Shown: positions 8,866 to 17,789 of the stretch, in pieces
How the letters are laid out: each line of letters begins with the position of its first letter
Position numbering within the stretch: the stretch's first letter is position 1
Source: Fuerstiella sp.
Lineage (GTDB): Bacteria > Planctomycetota > Planctomycetia > Planctomycetales > Planctomycetaceae
Assembly: GCA_029247265.1 (NCBI GenBank)
Contig: JAQWLN010000045.1
Coordinates: 16,501 to 80,500, forward strand
Direction: 5' to 3'
DNA length: 64,000 nucleotides
Program-made: the position numbers and the translations under genes
Notes under the pieces: model-generated
Databases searched by the model: none
The model's input: only the letters and a program-made list of their open reading frames with translations
What the model was told of the DNA's origin: nothing

Positions 8866-10275
8866 GTGAGTGAAGGACAAATGACTGTCGGCAACTACGA
8901 ACTGCGCAACTGCGTCGCGTCGGGCACGTCAACTCAGATCTGGGAAGTGGTTGAAGCCGGCACCCCTATGCAGCTGGCGATGAAACTGATGCTGGATGAC
9001 GCCCGTAAGGAATCAGCGGAAAAAGCAGTTCTGAAGCACGAATTCAAGGTCGGAAAATCTTTGGAGCATCCGGCCTTTCTTCAGTTCCGCCAACTTGAGA
9101 TGAATCGTGATCACGCTTTCTTCGTCATGGACTTCTTTCGATCACCCAGCCTGAAGACTCACATCACGTCCAATCTTGCGGCCATTCAGTCCGTATTTCC
9201 GAAGATGGCGGAATCGCTGATTCCAGCTTTTCAATATATGCACGAAACCGGCTGGCTGCATCGCGACATCAAGCCCGACAACATTCTTGTCAATAAGGCA
9301 GGGGAAGTCCGCATCATCGACTTTTCGCTATCGTCAAAAGTTATGGGGACTATGGGAAAAATATTGTCCGGCAAGCAAAAAGCGATTCAGGGAACCCGGA
9401 CATATATCGCCCCGGAAACGATTCTGAAAAAACCACCCACGGAACAGACAGACATGTACAGTCTGGGTGTTAGTTTCTTCGAAGTACTGACCGGGCAGCC
9501 ACCGTTTGCAGGGGACTCACCCAACGACCTGCTGAAGAAACACCTGTCGGAAGAACCTGTACCACCGTCTGTCTTCAACCCGAACGTCACGAAAGAGCTG
9601 GACAGAATAATTCTGCAGATGCTGCAGAAGAATCCCGCCAAGCGACTGCCCGGCATGCAGGAACTCGCTAGTGCCTTCAGAACGGTGAATTGCTTCGAAG
9701 TCGATCCGGCCGAATTACACGAACGGAATCAGAAGGAACTCAAAGAACAACAGGCGGACTCTGTTGATAAGCGACTGGATAGTCGCGCTGACGCAGATCG
9801 GATCGCAAAAGGAATTGTCGCTCCGGTCAAGCATAAGAAAAAAATCAAGGTGAGCGAGAAGTTGTTGCGAGAGGAAGAACAACGCAAGGCAGCTGAGGCC
9901 GCCAAAAAGCAAGGGGGCATGCCACAACAGCCGATGTACCAGCCACAGATGCCGATGCAGCCGGGAATGTATCCCGGGCAACCAATGCAGCCGGGAATGT
10001 ATCCGGGCATGCCAGGGCAGCCACATCCGGGGTACGCCCAGATGCCACCGCAGCAGATGCCACCGCAGCAAATGCCACCACAGCAAATGCCACCGCAGCA
10101 AATGCCACCGCAGCAAATGCCACCGCAGCAGATGCCACCACAGCAAATGCCGGCACAAGAGCCGGGGCAAACGGTCAATGCACCTCCGCCCGCTGGCCAG
10201 GTCGCGGCCAATGACTCTGAAGAGGTCACGACTGAAGACCTGATGGATTTGATGTCAGAACTCAAAATCGAGTAG
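8866..10275 (+). CDS. Eukaryote-like serine/threonine protein kinase with Pro/Gln/Met-rich C-terminal tail
   Basis: 469 residues from the GTG at 8866, which has AGGAG eight bases upstream; the ORF track uses an earlier GTG that overlaps this AGGAG. The kinase domain covers about residues 10-260: glycine-rich loop region, LAMKLML lysine, catalytic loop HRDIKPDNIL, activation segment GTRTYIAPETI (APE), DMYSLGVSFFEVLTGQPPF and LPGMQEL. The DFG motif is DFS (RIIDFSLSS). A charged linker (LRRE... KEQQADSVDKRLDSRADADRI) precedes a low-complexity tail with GMYPG repeats and seven MPPQQ units, then an acidic end. No transmembrane helix is seen, so it is probably cytoplasmic. Downstream accA is 155 bases away and probably a separate unit. 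Substrates unknown. Confidence 0.92.
   Translation: MSEGQMTVGNYELRNCVASGTSTQIWEVVEAGTPMQLAMKLMLDDARKESAEKAVLKHEFKVGKSLEHPAFLQFRQLEMNRDHAFFVMDFFRSPSLKTHITSNLAAIQSVFPKMAESLIPAFQYMHETGWLHRDIKPDNILVNKAGEVRIIDFSLSSKVMGTMGKILSGKQKAIQGTRTYIAPETILKKPPTEQTDMYSLGVSFFEVLTGQPPFAGDSPNDLLKKHLSEEPVPPSVFNPNVTKELDRIILQMLQKNPAKRLPGMQELASAFRTVNCFEVDPAELHERNQKELKEQQADSVDKRLDSRADADRIAKGIVAPVKHKKKIKVSEKLLREEEQRKAAEAAKKQGGMPQQPMYQPQMPMQPGMYPGQPMQPGMYPGMPGQPHPGYAQMPPQQMPPQQMPPQQMPPQQMPPQQMPPQQMPPQQMPAQEPGQTVNAPPPAGQVAANDSEEVTTEDLMDLMSELKIE
10042..10146 (+). repeat. 15-bp in-frame tandem repeat (MPPQQ x7) in the kinase gene
   Basis: Seven consecutive 15-base units of the form ATGCCACCRCAGCAR, encoding MPPQQ, followed by a decayed unit (ATGCCGGCACAA). 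Units differ only at third positions. On the minus strand the same bases give long false open frames. Copy number is likely to vary between strains. Confidence 0.97.
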
Positions 10276-10430
10276 CGTCTGACAATTAGTGCCAGGCGAA
10301 GTGTTGCTGAGATTCCGGTGCTCGGCGTTTCCTGTATCTATCGAAGGTCGCCGGGACCTTGTTTGGGTGATGGCCAGTCGTTGGTCGGGCCTGTTCACAA
10401 TTCGCGTTAAAAAAAGCTGCAACACTTATC

Positions 10431-11399
10431 ATGGCCCCACAGCATCAGCTTCCCTTCGAAAAACCAATTTACGAGCTCGAAGCACAGCTTTCCAAATTGG
10501 AAGGAGAACCCAATCCTCCCCCTGCCGTGCAGGAGAGCATTCGCAAAATGCGCGTCGAACTCACGCAAATGACTCGTGAGCGATACGAAAACCTCGACCC
10601 CTGGGATACTGTCCAGGTGTCGCGCCACCCGGAACGACCTCAGACGCCTGACTATATCGAATTGGTCTTCGATGAATTTGTTGAACTCCATGGTGATAAG
10701 TCGTTCGGTGATGACCGGGCCATCGTCACGGGATTCGCCAAACTCGACGGCCACAAGGTTATGCTTGTGGGCCACCAAAAGGGACGCACACTGAAAGAGC
10801 GTAACGAATGCCTGTATGGCTGTGCTCATCCGGAAGGCTACAGAAAGGCGATGTCCAAAATGGAGATGGCATCGCGTTTCGGAATTCCCATCATCTGCCT
10901 GATTGACACGCCAGGTGCGTACCCGGGCGTCGGAGCGGAAGAACGAGGCCAGGCCTATAACATCGCGGTCAACCTTCGTGACATGTCGACACTGGAAGTG
11001 CCGATCGTGTGTGTAGTGATCGGTGAAGGCGGATCCGGTGGTGCTCTGGGCATCGGGATTGGAGACCATGTCGCGGTTCTGGAGCATGCGTACTATTCGG
11101 TAATCAGTCCGGAAGGTTGTGCGGGCATTCTGTGGAAACACTCCAAACACGCTGACAAAGCTGCCCGGGCGTTGCGCTTCACCAGCAAGGATCTGGTGGA
11201 ACTGGGCATTGTCGATGAAGTCGTCTCAGAACCGCTTGGAGGTGCTCATCGCAACCACCGCCAGATGGCCATGACGCTGAAGGCCACGCTGGTCGAGGCG
11301 CTTCAATCGCTGGACGGGCTGCCCAAAGACGAGCTGCTTGATCGCCGCTACGATCGATTTCGAAAAATCGGCGTATTTGAGGAAGGTGCTGTGGCCTAG
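10431..11399 (+). CDS. accA: acetyl-CoA carboxylase carboxyltransferase subunit alpha
   Basis: 322 residues, the normal AccA length. The N-terminal helix pair (LPFEKPIYELEAQLSKLEG) and WDTVQVSRHPERPQTPDYIEL are diagnostic, followed by FGDDRAIVTGFAKLDG, the CoA-binding core with DTPGAYPGVGAEERGQA and the oxyanion loop GEGGSGGALGIGIGD, and YYSVISPEGCAGILWK. The subunit transfers the carboxyl group from biotin to acetyl-CoA in the first step of fatty acid synthesis, in complex with AccD. accD is not in the window. The stop codon lies within a 12-bp palindrome (TGGCCTAGGCCA, 11392-11403) of unknown meaning. Confidence 0.98.
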   Translation: MAPQHQLPFEKPIYELEAQLSKLEGEPNPPPAVQESIRKMRVELTQMTRERYENLDPWDTVQVSRHPERPQTPDYIELVFDEFVELHGDKSFGDDRAIVTGFAKLDGHKVMLVGHQKGRTLKERNECLYGCAHPEGYRKAMSKMEMASRFGIPIICLIDTPGAYPGVGAEERGQAYNIAVNLRDMSTLEVPIVCVVIGEGGSGGALGIGIGDHVAVLEHAYYSVISPEGCAGILWKHSKHADKAARALRFTSKDLVELGIVDEVVSEPLGGAHRNHRQMAMTLKATLVEALQSLDGLPKDELLDRRYDRFRKIGVFEEGAVA

Positions 11400-11721
11400 G
11401 CCAGACCTCAGCGGAACACCGCCCAGCCGTATTGCCATCGAACGAAACCCATCGGCCACATAGGTGGGTGCGTGCACGCTAATTGCGGTATGGCTTAGTG
11501 CGGGGCAGTCCTGCGGCACAGGTCGCTCTGAAATGGTATATGGGTGTTCAGAAAATGCCGAGGGCTTAGCGACAGCCCCGCGTCACCAATCTGCATAGAA
11601 CCCATTTTCAGGCAACACCCAACGTCCGATAATGTCCGTTATGTTAAGTTAATCCCGAATAGCAGCGGTTTCTATAGACCCAGAAAACGCCCTGCCTGAA
11701 TCGGCGATCGACCACAGACGA
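11400..11721. other. Convergent intergenic region accA / CvpA-family gene
   Basis: About 320 bases between two convergent genes. I see no supported gene, no RNA and no textbook hairpin plus T-run terminator. The minus-strand open frame 11226-11519 overlaps accA and is a shadow. Confidence 0.4.
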
Positions 11722-12924
11722 TCATCTCAATGACTGATTCAGACGCTGTTGAAGGTCAAAGCTCAGGCTGTTCCACGACACACGAGCTTTTTCCAACTGG
11801 CGAACAATCCGTTCATCCAGGCGGGTTGAGACAGTAGTCTGAGGATCGGGATCGTGTGCTTCCATACGCAGATCAGCCGACCAGTCTTCGATTACAGCCT
11901 GCTGAACCTGAGGGGGAACCCCCATTAAATGCTCCCTGGTTCGCTGGGTGATCATCTGGCGATCCTGGTAGATGTCGCCGATTTCGTCCAGGAGTTCAGA
12001 ACAACTTCGCTGGCCCGCCCTGCTCCGAGATGTTGGGCCGCTTTCAGCACCAACCACATTCAGAAAATCAGAGACCACATTCGACACTTCAACGGGCAAG
12101 GACCGGCTGACATCAAATGCCAGATTCTGCTTCTGACGAGCTGTCGCAGAATTCCAATATTGCTGCAATTGAGGGGCAAATTCCTGTCGCAGCCTCTGTG
12201 GCAATCGCCTCAGCATTTCATCCAGCGACAACCCATTCCCTGTGTTCGACGGATCCGAAATCCCCGAAGAACCAATTCCCGTCGCGCCAACGATTCCATC
12301 AAGCAGATCGGGCAATCGAAATTCATCGCCCAATTCCCGACTTTCGCTCTCACGTGACGGTTCCGAATGATCGTCTCCCCACAGGTCAGGCAATGAAGTT
12401 TCATGCCCCAGATTCTCATGCAGGGGGGTCAATTCACTTTTGTACTTCGCGAGATATTCGTGAAAGTATTCGGGGGTCAATGGTTCTATGTGATCCAGAA
12501 TGTAGCAGGCGGCCTCGCCACTTTTGGACTCAAGTACGGTCGACTTCAGAGAATCAGAAAGCGTCACCGCAAAAAAAGTTCCCACCAGACAGATCACAGC
12601 ACCTTTTAAAAATCCAAACAAGCCGCCCAAATGACGATCAAAGTCTTTGAATTTCGCTTTCTCAAGCCAGCTGTTCAGAATACGAGCCATCATAAATGAC
12701 CCCAGCGAAAAGCCGAGGTACAAAATGAACATCGAAATCCAGTGCTTCAACGGCTGCTCAACGTTGATCATCGGTTCGATCGCCGGAGCCAGCTTGTCAG
12801 CAAACTTGAAACACAACACGAGCGCAGCAATCCAGGCCAGCTGAGTCAGCAGCCCGCGCTGAGCCCCCTGCCACGCAGTGTAAAACAAAATCGCCAGAAC
12901 GACGAAGTCGTACCAACTCACCAT
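11722..12924 (-). CDS. CvpA-family membrane protein with long C-terminal extension
   Basis: 400 residues from the ATG at 12924 (a GTG nine bases upstream is the ORF-track start; neither has a clear ribosome-binding site). The first 160 residues hold four hydrophobic segments in the CvpA pattern: WYDFVVLAILFYTAWQGAQRGLLTQLAWIAALVLCF, HWISMFILYLGFSLGSFMMARIL and HLGGLFGFLKGAVICLVGTFFAVTL. CvpA proteins are usually 160-200 residues; here another 240 hydrophilic residues follow, with Pro/Ser/Asp-rich linker and helical segments (MLRRLPQRLRQEFAPQLQQYWN), probably cytoplasmic or periplasmic. CvpA-type proteins are linked to envelope stress and septation in other bacteria, but the role here is unknown. 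Confidence 0.82.
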   Translation of the reverse strand: MVSWYDFVVLAILFYTAWQGAQRGLLTQLAWIAALVLCFKFADKLAPAIEPMINVEQPLKHWISMFILYLGFSLGSFMMARILNSWLEKAKFKDFDRHLGGLFGFLKGAVICLVGTFFAVTLSDSLKSTVLESKSGEAACYILDHIEPLTPEYFHEYLAKYKSELTPLHENLGHETSLPDLWGDDHSEPSRESESRELGDEFRLPDLLDGIVGATGIGSSGISDPSNTGNGLSLDEMLRRLPQRLRQEFAPQLQQYWNSATARQKQNLAFDVSRSLPVEVSNVVSDFLNVVGAESGPTSRSRAGQRSCSELLDEIGDIYQDRQMITQRTREHLMGVPPQVQQAVIEDWSADLRMEAHDPDPQTTVSTRLDERIVRQLEKARVSWNSLSFDLQQRLNQSLR

Positions 12925-13014
12925 AACCAGCACCCGACAATCAATTCAGAATTTGTGCCAAGTCCACACCCGTCGCAGTATAGGCGGTTTGAGCGATACG
13001 CGGAAAGATGGAAT

Positions 13015-13464
13015 TCAGAACGTCTTTCGACTGTCCAGTAGCAGCGTTACGGGACCGTCGTTGACCAGTTCCACATCCATCTGAGCCTGAAAGGTGCCCG
13101 TTTCGACCACGACGCCTCGCCCTCGCAGTTCAGCAACGAAGCTTTGATAAAGACTGTCAGCGAGTTCCGGACGAGCTGCGGAGACAAACGCCGGCCGACG
13201 CCCTTTGCGACAGTCTCCTAACAACGTGAACTGGCTGACAACCAGAGCGGATCCAGCCACGTCCGTCAGGTCGAGATTCATCTTACCGTCGCCGTCCTCG
13301 AACACGCGCAGTCCTGCAACCTTGCCCGCCAGCCAGACAACGTCTTCCTGAGCATCGTCTGCCGCGACCCCCAGCAGGATCAACAACCCCTGCTGAATGG
13401 CCCCGACAACTTCTGCATCAACCGTTACGGACGCTCTGGAAACTCGTTGAACAACGGCACGCAT
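13015..13464 (-). CDS. dtd: D-aminoacyl-tRNA deacylase
   Basis: 149 residues, the standard DTD length. The family start [16 protein letters not shown], the SQFTLLGD active-site strand (canonical SQFTL.AD) and the cross-subunit [11 protein letters not shown] motif containing the Gly-Pro pair are all present, as is [13 protein letters not shown]. The enzyme hydrolyses D-amino acids (and glycine mischarged on tRNA-Ala) from tRNA. It lies 138 bases downstream of the metallophosphoesterase-like gene on the same strand and may be co-transcribed with the four-gene operon above it, but the gap is much larger than those inside that operon. Confidence 0.97.
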   Translation of the reverse strand: MRAVVQRVSRASVTVDAEVVGAIQQGLLILLGVAADDAQEDVVWLAGKVAGLRVFEDGDGKMNLDLTDVAGSALVVSQFTLLGDCRKGRRPAFVSAARPELADSLYQSFVAELRGRGVVVETGTFQAQMDVELVNDGPVTLLLDSRKTF

Positions 13465-13602
13465 AGGGAAGACTCTTGAGAACCTGCAGCGGAAGACTCA
13501 CCACGGGAAAAATGAAACACGTTAATGCCAAGGAACCGTATCCGATTTCTGCGCCGCCTCAAGCGTGCCGAAATTCCCGACGCCTCGGCAATCATCAGTC
13601 AT

Positions 13603-14427
13603 TCAGAATTTTCCGACCCGTCGTTCGCGAGACGGCAGAATTTCCAGGCACGTTGTCCACCAGCCGGTCATCACCGTCTGAATAAACTCGTCCGGCAGCT
13701 TCTCGCGACGCATCTCGTTCGCCAGTAATTCGTAATCGTAGGCCACGGGAACAAAGTCGACTGACACCGGAATGGCCCCGCCGTTCGCAGTGCAGGGAAG
13801 GGCGTCCGAATCGGCATCGGACCCAGTACGCAGAACGGTGTACCAGACATTCGTACTGCCGTCGTTCTCGGGGCGTCCCAGGACACCAACGTTCACATAA
13901 CGACGAAGATCTCTCAGTTCCCGCTGCCAGTGAATTCCGGTATGAGTTCCGATAATCAGATCTGCTGATCGTTCGTCGGCCAGCCGGTTCAAAAATGCAG
14001 TGCTGGTGGTTGACTGCCAGAGAAACTCGTTGGTCCGGCGCGGGCTGCCATGACAGAGTAACAGGCGAAGGCCGTCAACAGTCAATCCTAGTTCCTTTGG
14101 CAAACCACGGAGCCAGGCTTTGTTATCTGCGCAGGTGTTTTGCAGCGTGTAGTCGTAGCTAACCTGTGCGAAGTGGTTGTCATCGGGGTCCGTGTAGCCG
14201 CACTGACAATCGTTCAGTTCGTTTCCGATACTGTCGTCGTAGTTGCCCTGCACGCAAATAATTTCATGTTGACGCAGCAACGGGAAAACGCGATCGGGAT
14301 AAGGCCCGAACGCACCAAGATCTCCCAGACAGTACATCGCATCAACATTGCGCTGCTGCGCATCAGCGATGGCAACCTCCAGAGCCAGGTAGTTGCTGTA
14401 TAGTCCACCAAACAGTGCAAGCTTCAT
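13603..14427 (-). CDS. Metallophosphoesterase-family protein with degenerate first metal motif
   Basis: 274 residues. The fold is recognisable from GDLGAFGPYPDRVFPLL, VQGNYDD (GNHD-like), LLCHGSPR and LIIGTHTGIHW (the GHTH-like motif), spaced as in calcineurin-like phosphoesterases of the YfcE/DR1281-like type. The first motif, normally DxHGN, reads GLYSN (LALFGGLYSNYLAL), so the usual Asp and His ligands are absent. NVGVLGRPENDG is close to NPGSVGQPRDG of the family. It is the last gene of a tight operon: six bases after the radical SAM gene. Substrate unknown; it might use a modified metal site or have lost catalysis. Confidence 0.83.
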   Translation of the reverse strand: MKLALFGGLYSNYLALEVAIADAQQRNVDAMYCLGDLGAFGPYPDRVFPLLRQHEIICVQGNYDDSIGNELNDCQCGYTDPDDNHFAQVSYDYTLQNTCADNKAWLRGLPKELGLTVDGLRLLLCHGSPRRTNEFLWQSTTSTAFLNRLADERSADLIIGTHTGIHWQRELRDLRRYVNVGVLGRPENDGSTNVWYTVLRTGSDADSDALPCTANGGAIPVSVDFVPVAYDYELLANEMRREKLPDEFIQTVMTGWWTTCLEILPSRERRVGKF

Positions 14428-14433
14428 GGTGAC

Positions 14434-15339
14434 TCAGTCAGATTCCCGCGGGCGCAGCGTTGTGTTGGTGCAGATGGCTCCAAACTGATAACACGTATAG
14501 CAGGCGCCATAATTCAGAGGAAAAGGATGCAGTGACTCGGCCAGTGTGTCTCCCATCTTTCCGTCGCTGGCTTCCAGCAAAATCGGGCAAACGTAGACGC
14601 CTCGATTAGTGATCACGCGACTGTGATGGCACAACAGCTGATTTCTGTCAAAGCCCTCCATCATCTGATGTGTGATACGTTCTGTTTCAGCGTATCCTTC
14701 CATCCGGTTTTCTTCGGCGCCGATCTTCAGACGAGGCAGAATTTTCAGACGAGGTCGGTGGCACCCAAGTTGTCGCAGCACATCTCGAAACTGCTGCAGG
14801 ATCTCAGCGTTGCGGGAATCGTCCCATGTTTGAGTCATCGTAATGATGGGCAAAAAGTCGTGTTCGCACAGCAAAGCAACCCCCTTGATGGCTCGTTCAA
14901 AGGTGCCGTCACCGCGGATAGGGTCGTTAATTTCGGCAGCTGGCCCGTCAACTGAAACGCGAAATTCAAGACTGAATCCGGACTGCTCTTCAGCTGCACG
15001 TAATTCGCTCAGCCACTCCGGCTTCAACACGGTTCCATTTGTCAGGACGGTCGCTGGTCCAAAATCCAGCGTACGCTTCAACATGGGTACCAGATTTCTG
15101 TTCAGAAACGGTTCACCACCCGTGAAGTAATATTCGCGCACCCCCTGTTCAACAGACTCCAACAATGCCGTTTCGACCTGTTCAAAACTCAGAAACTCGA
15201 AACTGTGATTGTTGGGACTACAGCTGATGAAGCAGTGTCGGCAAGTCAGATTGCAGATCGTTCCAGCGACCTGAAACCAGAGTTCGTCAAGCGACGTCAG
15301 TTCAATACGTGGCGTGTCCATGACTTCCGGATTACTCAC
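14434..15339 (-). CDS. Radical SAM protein with C-terminal cysteine cluster (SPASM-like)
   Basis: 301 residues. The radical SAM cluster motif CNLTCRHCF (CxxxCxxC) is at about residues 32-39, followed by FTGGEPFLN (GGE motif) and the SVDGP strand. The C-terminal third holds more cysteines (LCHHSRVITNRGVYVCPIL, YGACYTCYQFGAICTN), suggesting a second Fe-S cluster of SPASM or twitch type. Such enzymes modify peptides or small molecules through a 5'-deoxyadenosyl radical. The start ATG overlaps the stop of the upstream flavoprotein by four bases, and the next gene follows after six bases, so it belongs to one co-translated set. No precursor peptide gene is visible. Substrate unknown. Confidence 0.88.
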   Translation of the reverse strand: MSNPEVMDTPRIELTSLDELWFQVAGTICNLTCRHCFISCSPNNHSFEFLSFEQVETALLESVEQGVREYYFTGGEPFLNRNLVPMLKRTLDFGPATVLTNGTVLKPEWLSELRAAEEQSGFSLEFRVSVDGPAAEINDPIRGDGTFERAIKGVALLCEHDFLPIITMTQTWDDSRNAEILQQFRDVLRQLGCHRPRLKILPRLKIGAEENRMEGYAETERITHQMMEGFDRNQLLCHHSRVITNRGVYVCPILLEASDGKMGDTLAESLHPFPLNYGACYTCYQFGAICTNTTLRPRESD

Positions 15340-16667
15340 GGTGCGATTCCTTCCGTGACCGTCACCTGTTCGGTCAGCGCAATGTGATCAAACAGTGTGT
15401 CAATCTGTTTCAAACCGTTCTGCAGCAAGAATCGTGAATCGCGGCCGTAACTGGCAGCACCAAGAATAAAGAAGTTGGGTTCCGGGTTCTGCAACAGCTC
15501 CGGCCCGCCGACACTTTGTTGCAGGCAGTCGCCCGAAGATTCACCCAGCAGGTGAGCGGACAGTTTCATCGGACCGTCCGTGGCGTAGCATCGATGAACC
15601 TGCAGCTCTCGAAAAGCGTCTGTGTTCGGTCGAAACCCGGCATTCGCAACAATGCGGTCCACGACAACCTGCTCCCTGCCCTTCTCTGCAGATTCGTCCT
15701 CTTCCGGCCACGTCAAACCTACCCGAATTCTGGCAGCCGTGCGACTCAGCTGATCGATCAGCGGTCCCGCCAGCCACTCCACGCACGAATCCGCTTGCAG
15801 CGCCAGTCGATTGGCATTCTCCGTCAGCGTCGTCCGTTCCACCAGTACATCGTTGTCGGCCAGCGGTATGGGGGCATTGCGGTTGCCGCGAGTGACCCAG
15901 GTGATCCGCGTCGCTGGTACAGAAGTCTGAAGTTCCGCCAGGAGACAAACCGATGTGGCTGCTGAGTAGCCACTGCCGACAACCAGAGTGTGGCGACCTG
16001 CAAATTGCTCACGATCATCACCGGAAATCTCGGGGATCCGATAGTCTGCATCAGACAATACAGTCGACTCTCCCGGGCACGGCATCCCGCCGGCCCCAAT
16101 AAACCGGTGCCCGGACACAAAGCCGGTGCAATCCACCAGCACATCTGACTCAAATACTTTTTCAAATCCGGCGGCTTCAACTGAACGCTCAGATCCACCG
16201 CTGGATGACTCAAGATCAAAATCCTCAATGCCGTCCGAATCAGAGCATTCAGAATGCACCCGGCACAGGATCCGAAACGGTTTGGTTCCTCGCACAGGCT
16301 GACCGATAAGGTCTGACTTACCACATGTCGATCGGCTGACAGCAACCACTTCATGCTGTTCCAGCACGCTGACATCCGAGCGGATTCCTTCAGCCAATGG
16401 TTCCAGGTAACTCATCACGTACTCATTGCCAGAAAGTATCGAATCGTCCCCCGGCAGAAGTGCCCTGGCCGCAACGGCCGTTCTGCCAGCGAACGAACTG
16501 TTCATTTTGAAGGGCGTAAACAGACGCACATGCCCCCAGCGCCTGACAGCATCGCCGACGCATCCCTTCTCCAGAATCGTAACATCGAATCCATCAGCAC
16601 TCGCGCGAAGCGCCGTTTCCAGTCCAATCGGACCGCCACCCACAATGATAAGTCTTCGTTTGCTCAT
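15336..16667 (-). CDS. FAD/NAD(P)-dependent oxidoreductase, uncharacterised
   Basis: 443 residues. It opens with a Rossmann dinucleotide fold (RLIIVGGGPIGLETALRASADGFDVTILEKG). The segment GDAVRRWGHVRLFTPFKMNSS recalls a group of flavoproteins with a conserved W.HVRLF.P motif that I associate with flavin monooxygenase-like proteins. A second nucleotide site is at about residue 225 (FAGRHTLVVGSGYSAATSVCLLAEL), followed by VDRIVANAGFRPNT, the usual ATG-like end of pyridine-nucleotide oxidoreductases. The two nucleotide sites indicate transfer of electrons from NAD(P)H to FAD. It lies six bases after the thiO-like gene and overlaps the radical SAM gene by four bases. The reaction is not known. 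Confidence 0.82.
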   Translation of the reverse strand: MSKRRLIIVGGGPIGLETALRASADGFDVTILEKGCVGDAVRRWGHVRLFTPFKMNSSFAGRTAVAARALLPGDDSILSGNEYVMSYLEPLAEGIRSDVSVLEQHEVVAVSRSTCGKSDLIGQPVRGTKPFRILCRVHSECSDSDGIEDFDLESSSGGSERSVEAAGFEKVFESDVLVDCTGFVSGHRFIGAGGMPCPGESTVLSDADYRIPEISGDDREQFAGRHTLVVGSGYSAATSVCLLAELQTSVPATRITWVTRGNRNAPIPLADNDVLVERTTLTENANRLALQADSCVEWLAGPLIDQLSRTAARIRVGLTWPEEDESAEKGREQVVVDRIVANAGFRPNTDAFRELQVHRCYATDGPMKLSAHLLGESSGDCLQQSVGGPELLQNPEPNFFILGAASYGRDSRFLLQNGLKQIDTLFDHIALTEQVTVTEGIAP

Positions 16668-16673
16668 GTTTAT

Positions 16674-17789
16674 TCAGACAACGGAAGGCATTGTGATGCG
16701 AGTCGGGCTCAGACCATCCAGACTGATGGCTGGAGTGCGGTCCATCATCAAGTCTGCCAGAATACCGGCCGTGGCGGGGGACATCTGTAACCCAGACCGG
16801 AAATGCCCTGCCCCGACAAACACGTTGTCATATCCGGGCACAGGTCCCAGAAACGGCAACTCGTCCGGAGACCCCGGCCGCAGTCCCGCCCAGCAGCGAA
16901 CGACTTCAGCGGCTCCCAATTCCGGCACAATGGATTCAGCGAAACCAAGCAATCCGGAAATGCCCTCGGTCGTATTTCTCTTTTCAAAACCAACATGCTC
17001 CTGCGTTGAGCCGACAAGAATCAGCCCATCAGCCCGCGGCACCAGATAACGGCGGCCCAGTTCGATGACGCACTGAAACGGCAACTGACCGACTCGTAAC
17101 TGAGCGATCTGTCCGCGTACCGGAGCCACTGGAAGTTTAACACCCAGCGGCTTCATCAGTTGCCCCGTCCATGCCCCCGCAGTCAGACACAACCGGTCTG
17201 CTCCAAAGCGCCGTGACGGCGAATTCACTTCAACTGTCCTGCCCTGCGCACGAATGGTCAAGGAGTCCACATCTTCCACGATTTCCACTCCCAGCCCCTG
17301 ACAGGCCGTCGTCAAGGCTTTCAGGTGCCGAGGGTTCCTGACCTGAGCAAATTCCGGCAGAAATGCGCCGCGTTGAAACTGGGTATGCAGGCCCGGCACG
17401 TATCGCTCAAGCGCTGCACGATCGAGTGTGTCACAGTCCAGACCTTCAGCACGCCACTGTTTAATCTGTGAATCAACGGCCGGACCGTCGAGTCCCACTT
17501 CCACGGCTCCACATTTTCTGTAGCCGTTATCGATCCCGCTCAGCTCTCTCAGTTGAGCGGAAAATTGTTCCCACAGATCATAGCTGCAGGAACGCAAACG
17601 GGCTTCGGGAGTTGCAGCGGTCGCCGCATGCCCGGGAGGCAACATCCCGGCACCAGCCCATGATGCTTCCGTACCGACACGTTGCCGGTCCACGACGATC
17701 ACCGAAACGCCCTGCCCTGCCAACTGGAAGGCCGTAGTGAGCCCGATGACTCCGCCGCCGATGATCAAAATATCCGATCCGTATTGCAT
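16674..17789 (-). CDS. thiO: Glycine oxidase / ThiO-like FAD-dependent D-amino-acid oxidase
   Basis: 371 residues, normal for ThiO. The FAD-binding motif DILIIGGGVIGLTTAFQLAGQGVSVIVVD starts at residue 6, followed by the ThiO-like ASWAGAGMLPPG. Near the C-terminus are YLVPRADGLILVGSTQEHVGF, RCWAGLRPGSPDELPFLGPVPG and FVGAGHFRSGLQMSP, typical of glycine oxidases. In thiazole synthesis ThiO oxidises glycine to iminoacetate. It is the first gene of the four-gene minus-strand operon, and no thiS, thiG or thiE is in the window, so it may instead serve this operon's unknown pathway. The family call is firm; the thiamine role here is not shown. Confidence 0.88.
   Translation of the reverse strand: MQYGSDILIIGGGVIGLTTAFQLAGQGVSVIVVDRQRVGTEASWAGAGMLPPGHAATAATPEARLRSCSYDLWEQFSAQLRELSGIDNGYRKCGAVEVGLDGPAVDSQIKQWRAEGLDCDTLDRAALERYVPGLHTQFQRGAFLPEFAQVRNPRHLKALTTACQGLGVEIVEDVDSLTIRAQGRTVEVNSPSRRFGADRLCLTAGAWTGQLMKPLGVKLPVAPVRGQIAQLRVGQLPFQCVIELGRRYLVPRADGLILVGSTQEHVGFEKRNTTEGISGLLGFAESIVPELGAAEVVRCWAGLRPGSPDELPFLGPVPGYDNVFVGAGHFRSGLQMSPATAGILADLMMDRTPAISLDGLSPTRITMPSVV

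Noticed and set aside
9715-10265. Three long minus-strand frames opposite the kinase tail
   Set aside because: They are shadows of the MPPQQ repeat (periodic His/Leu/Trp, Ile/Cys/Gly or Ala/Val strings) with no other support.
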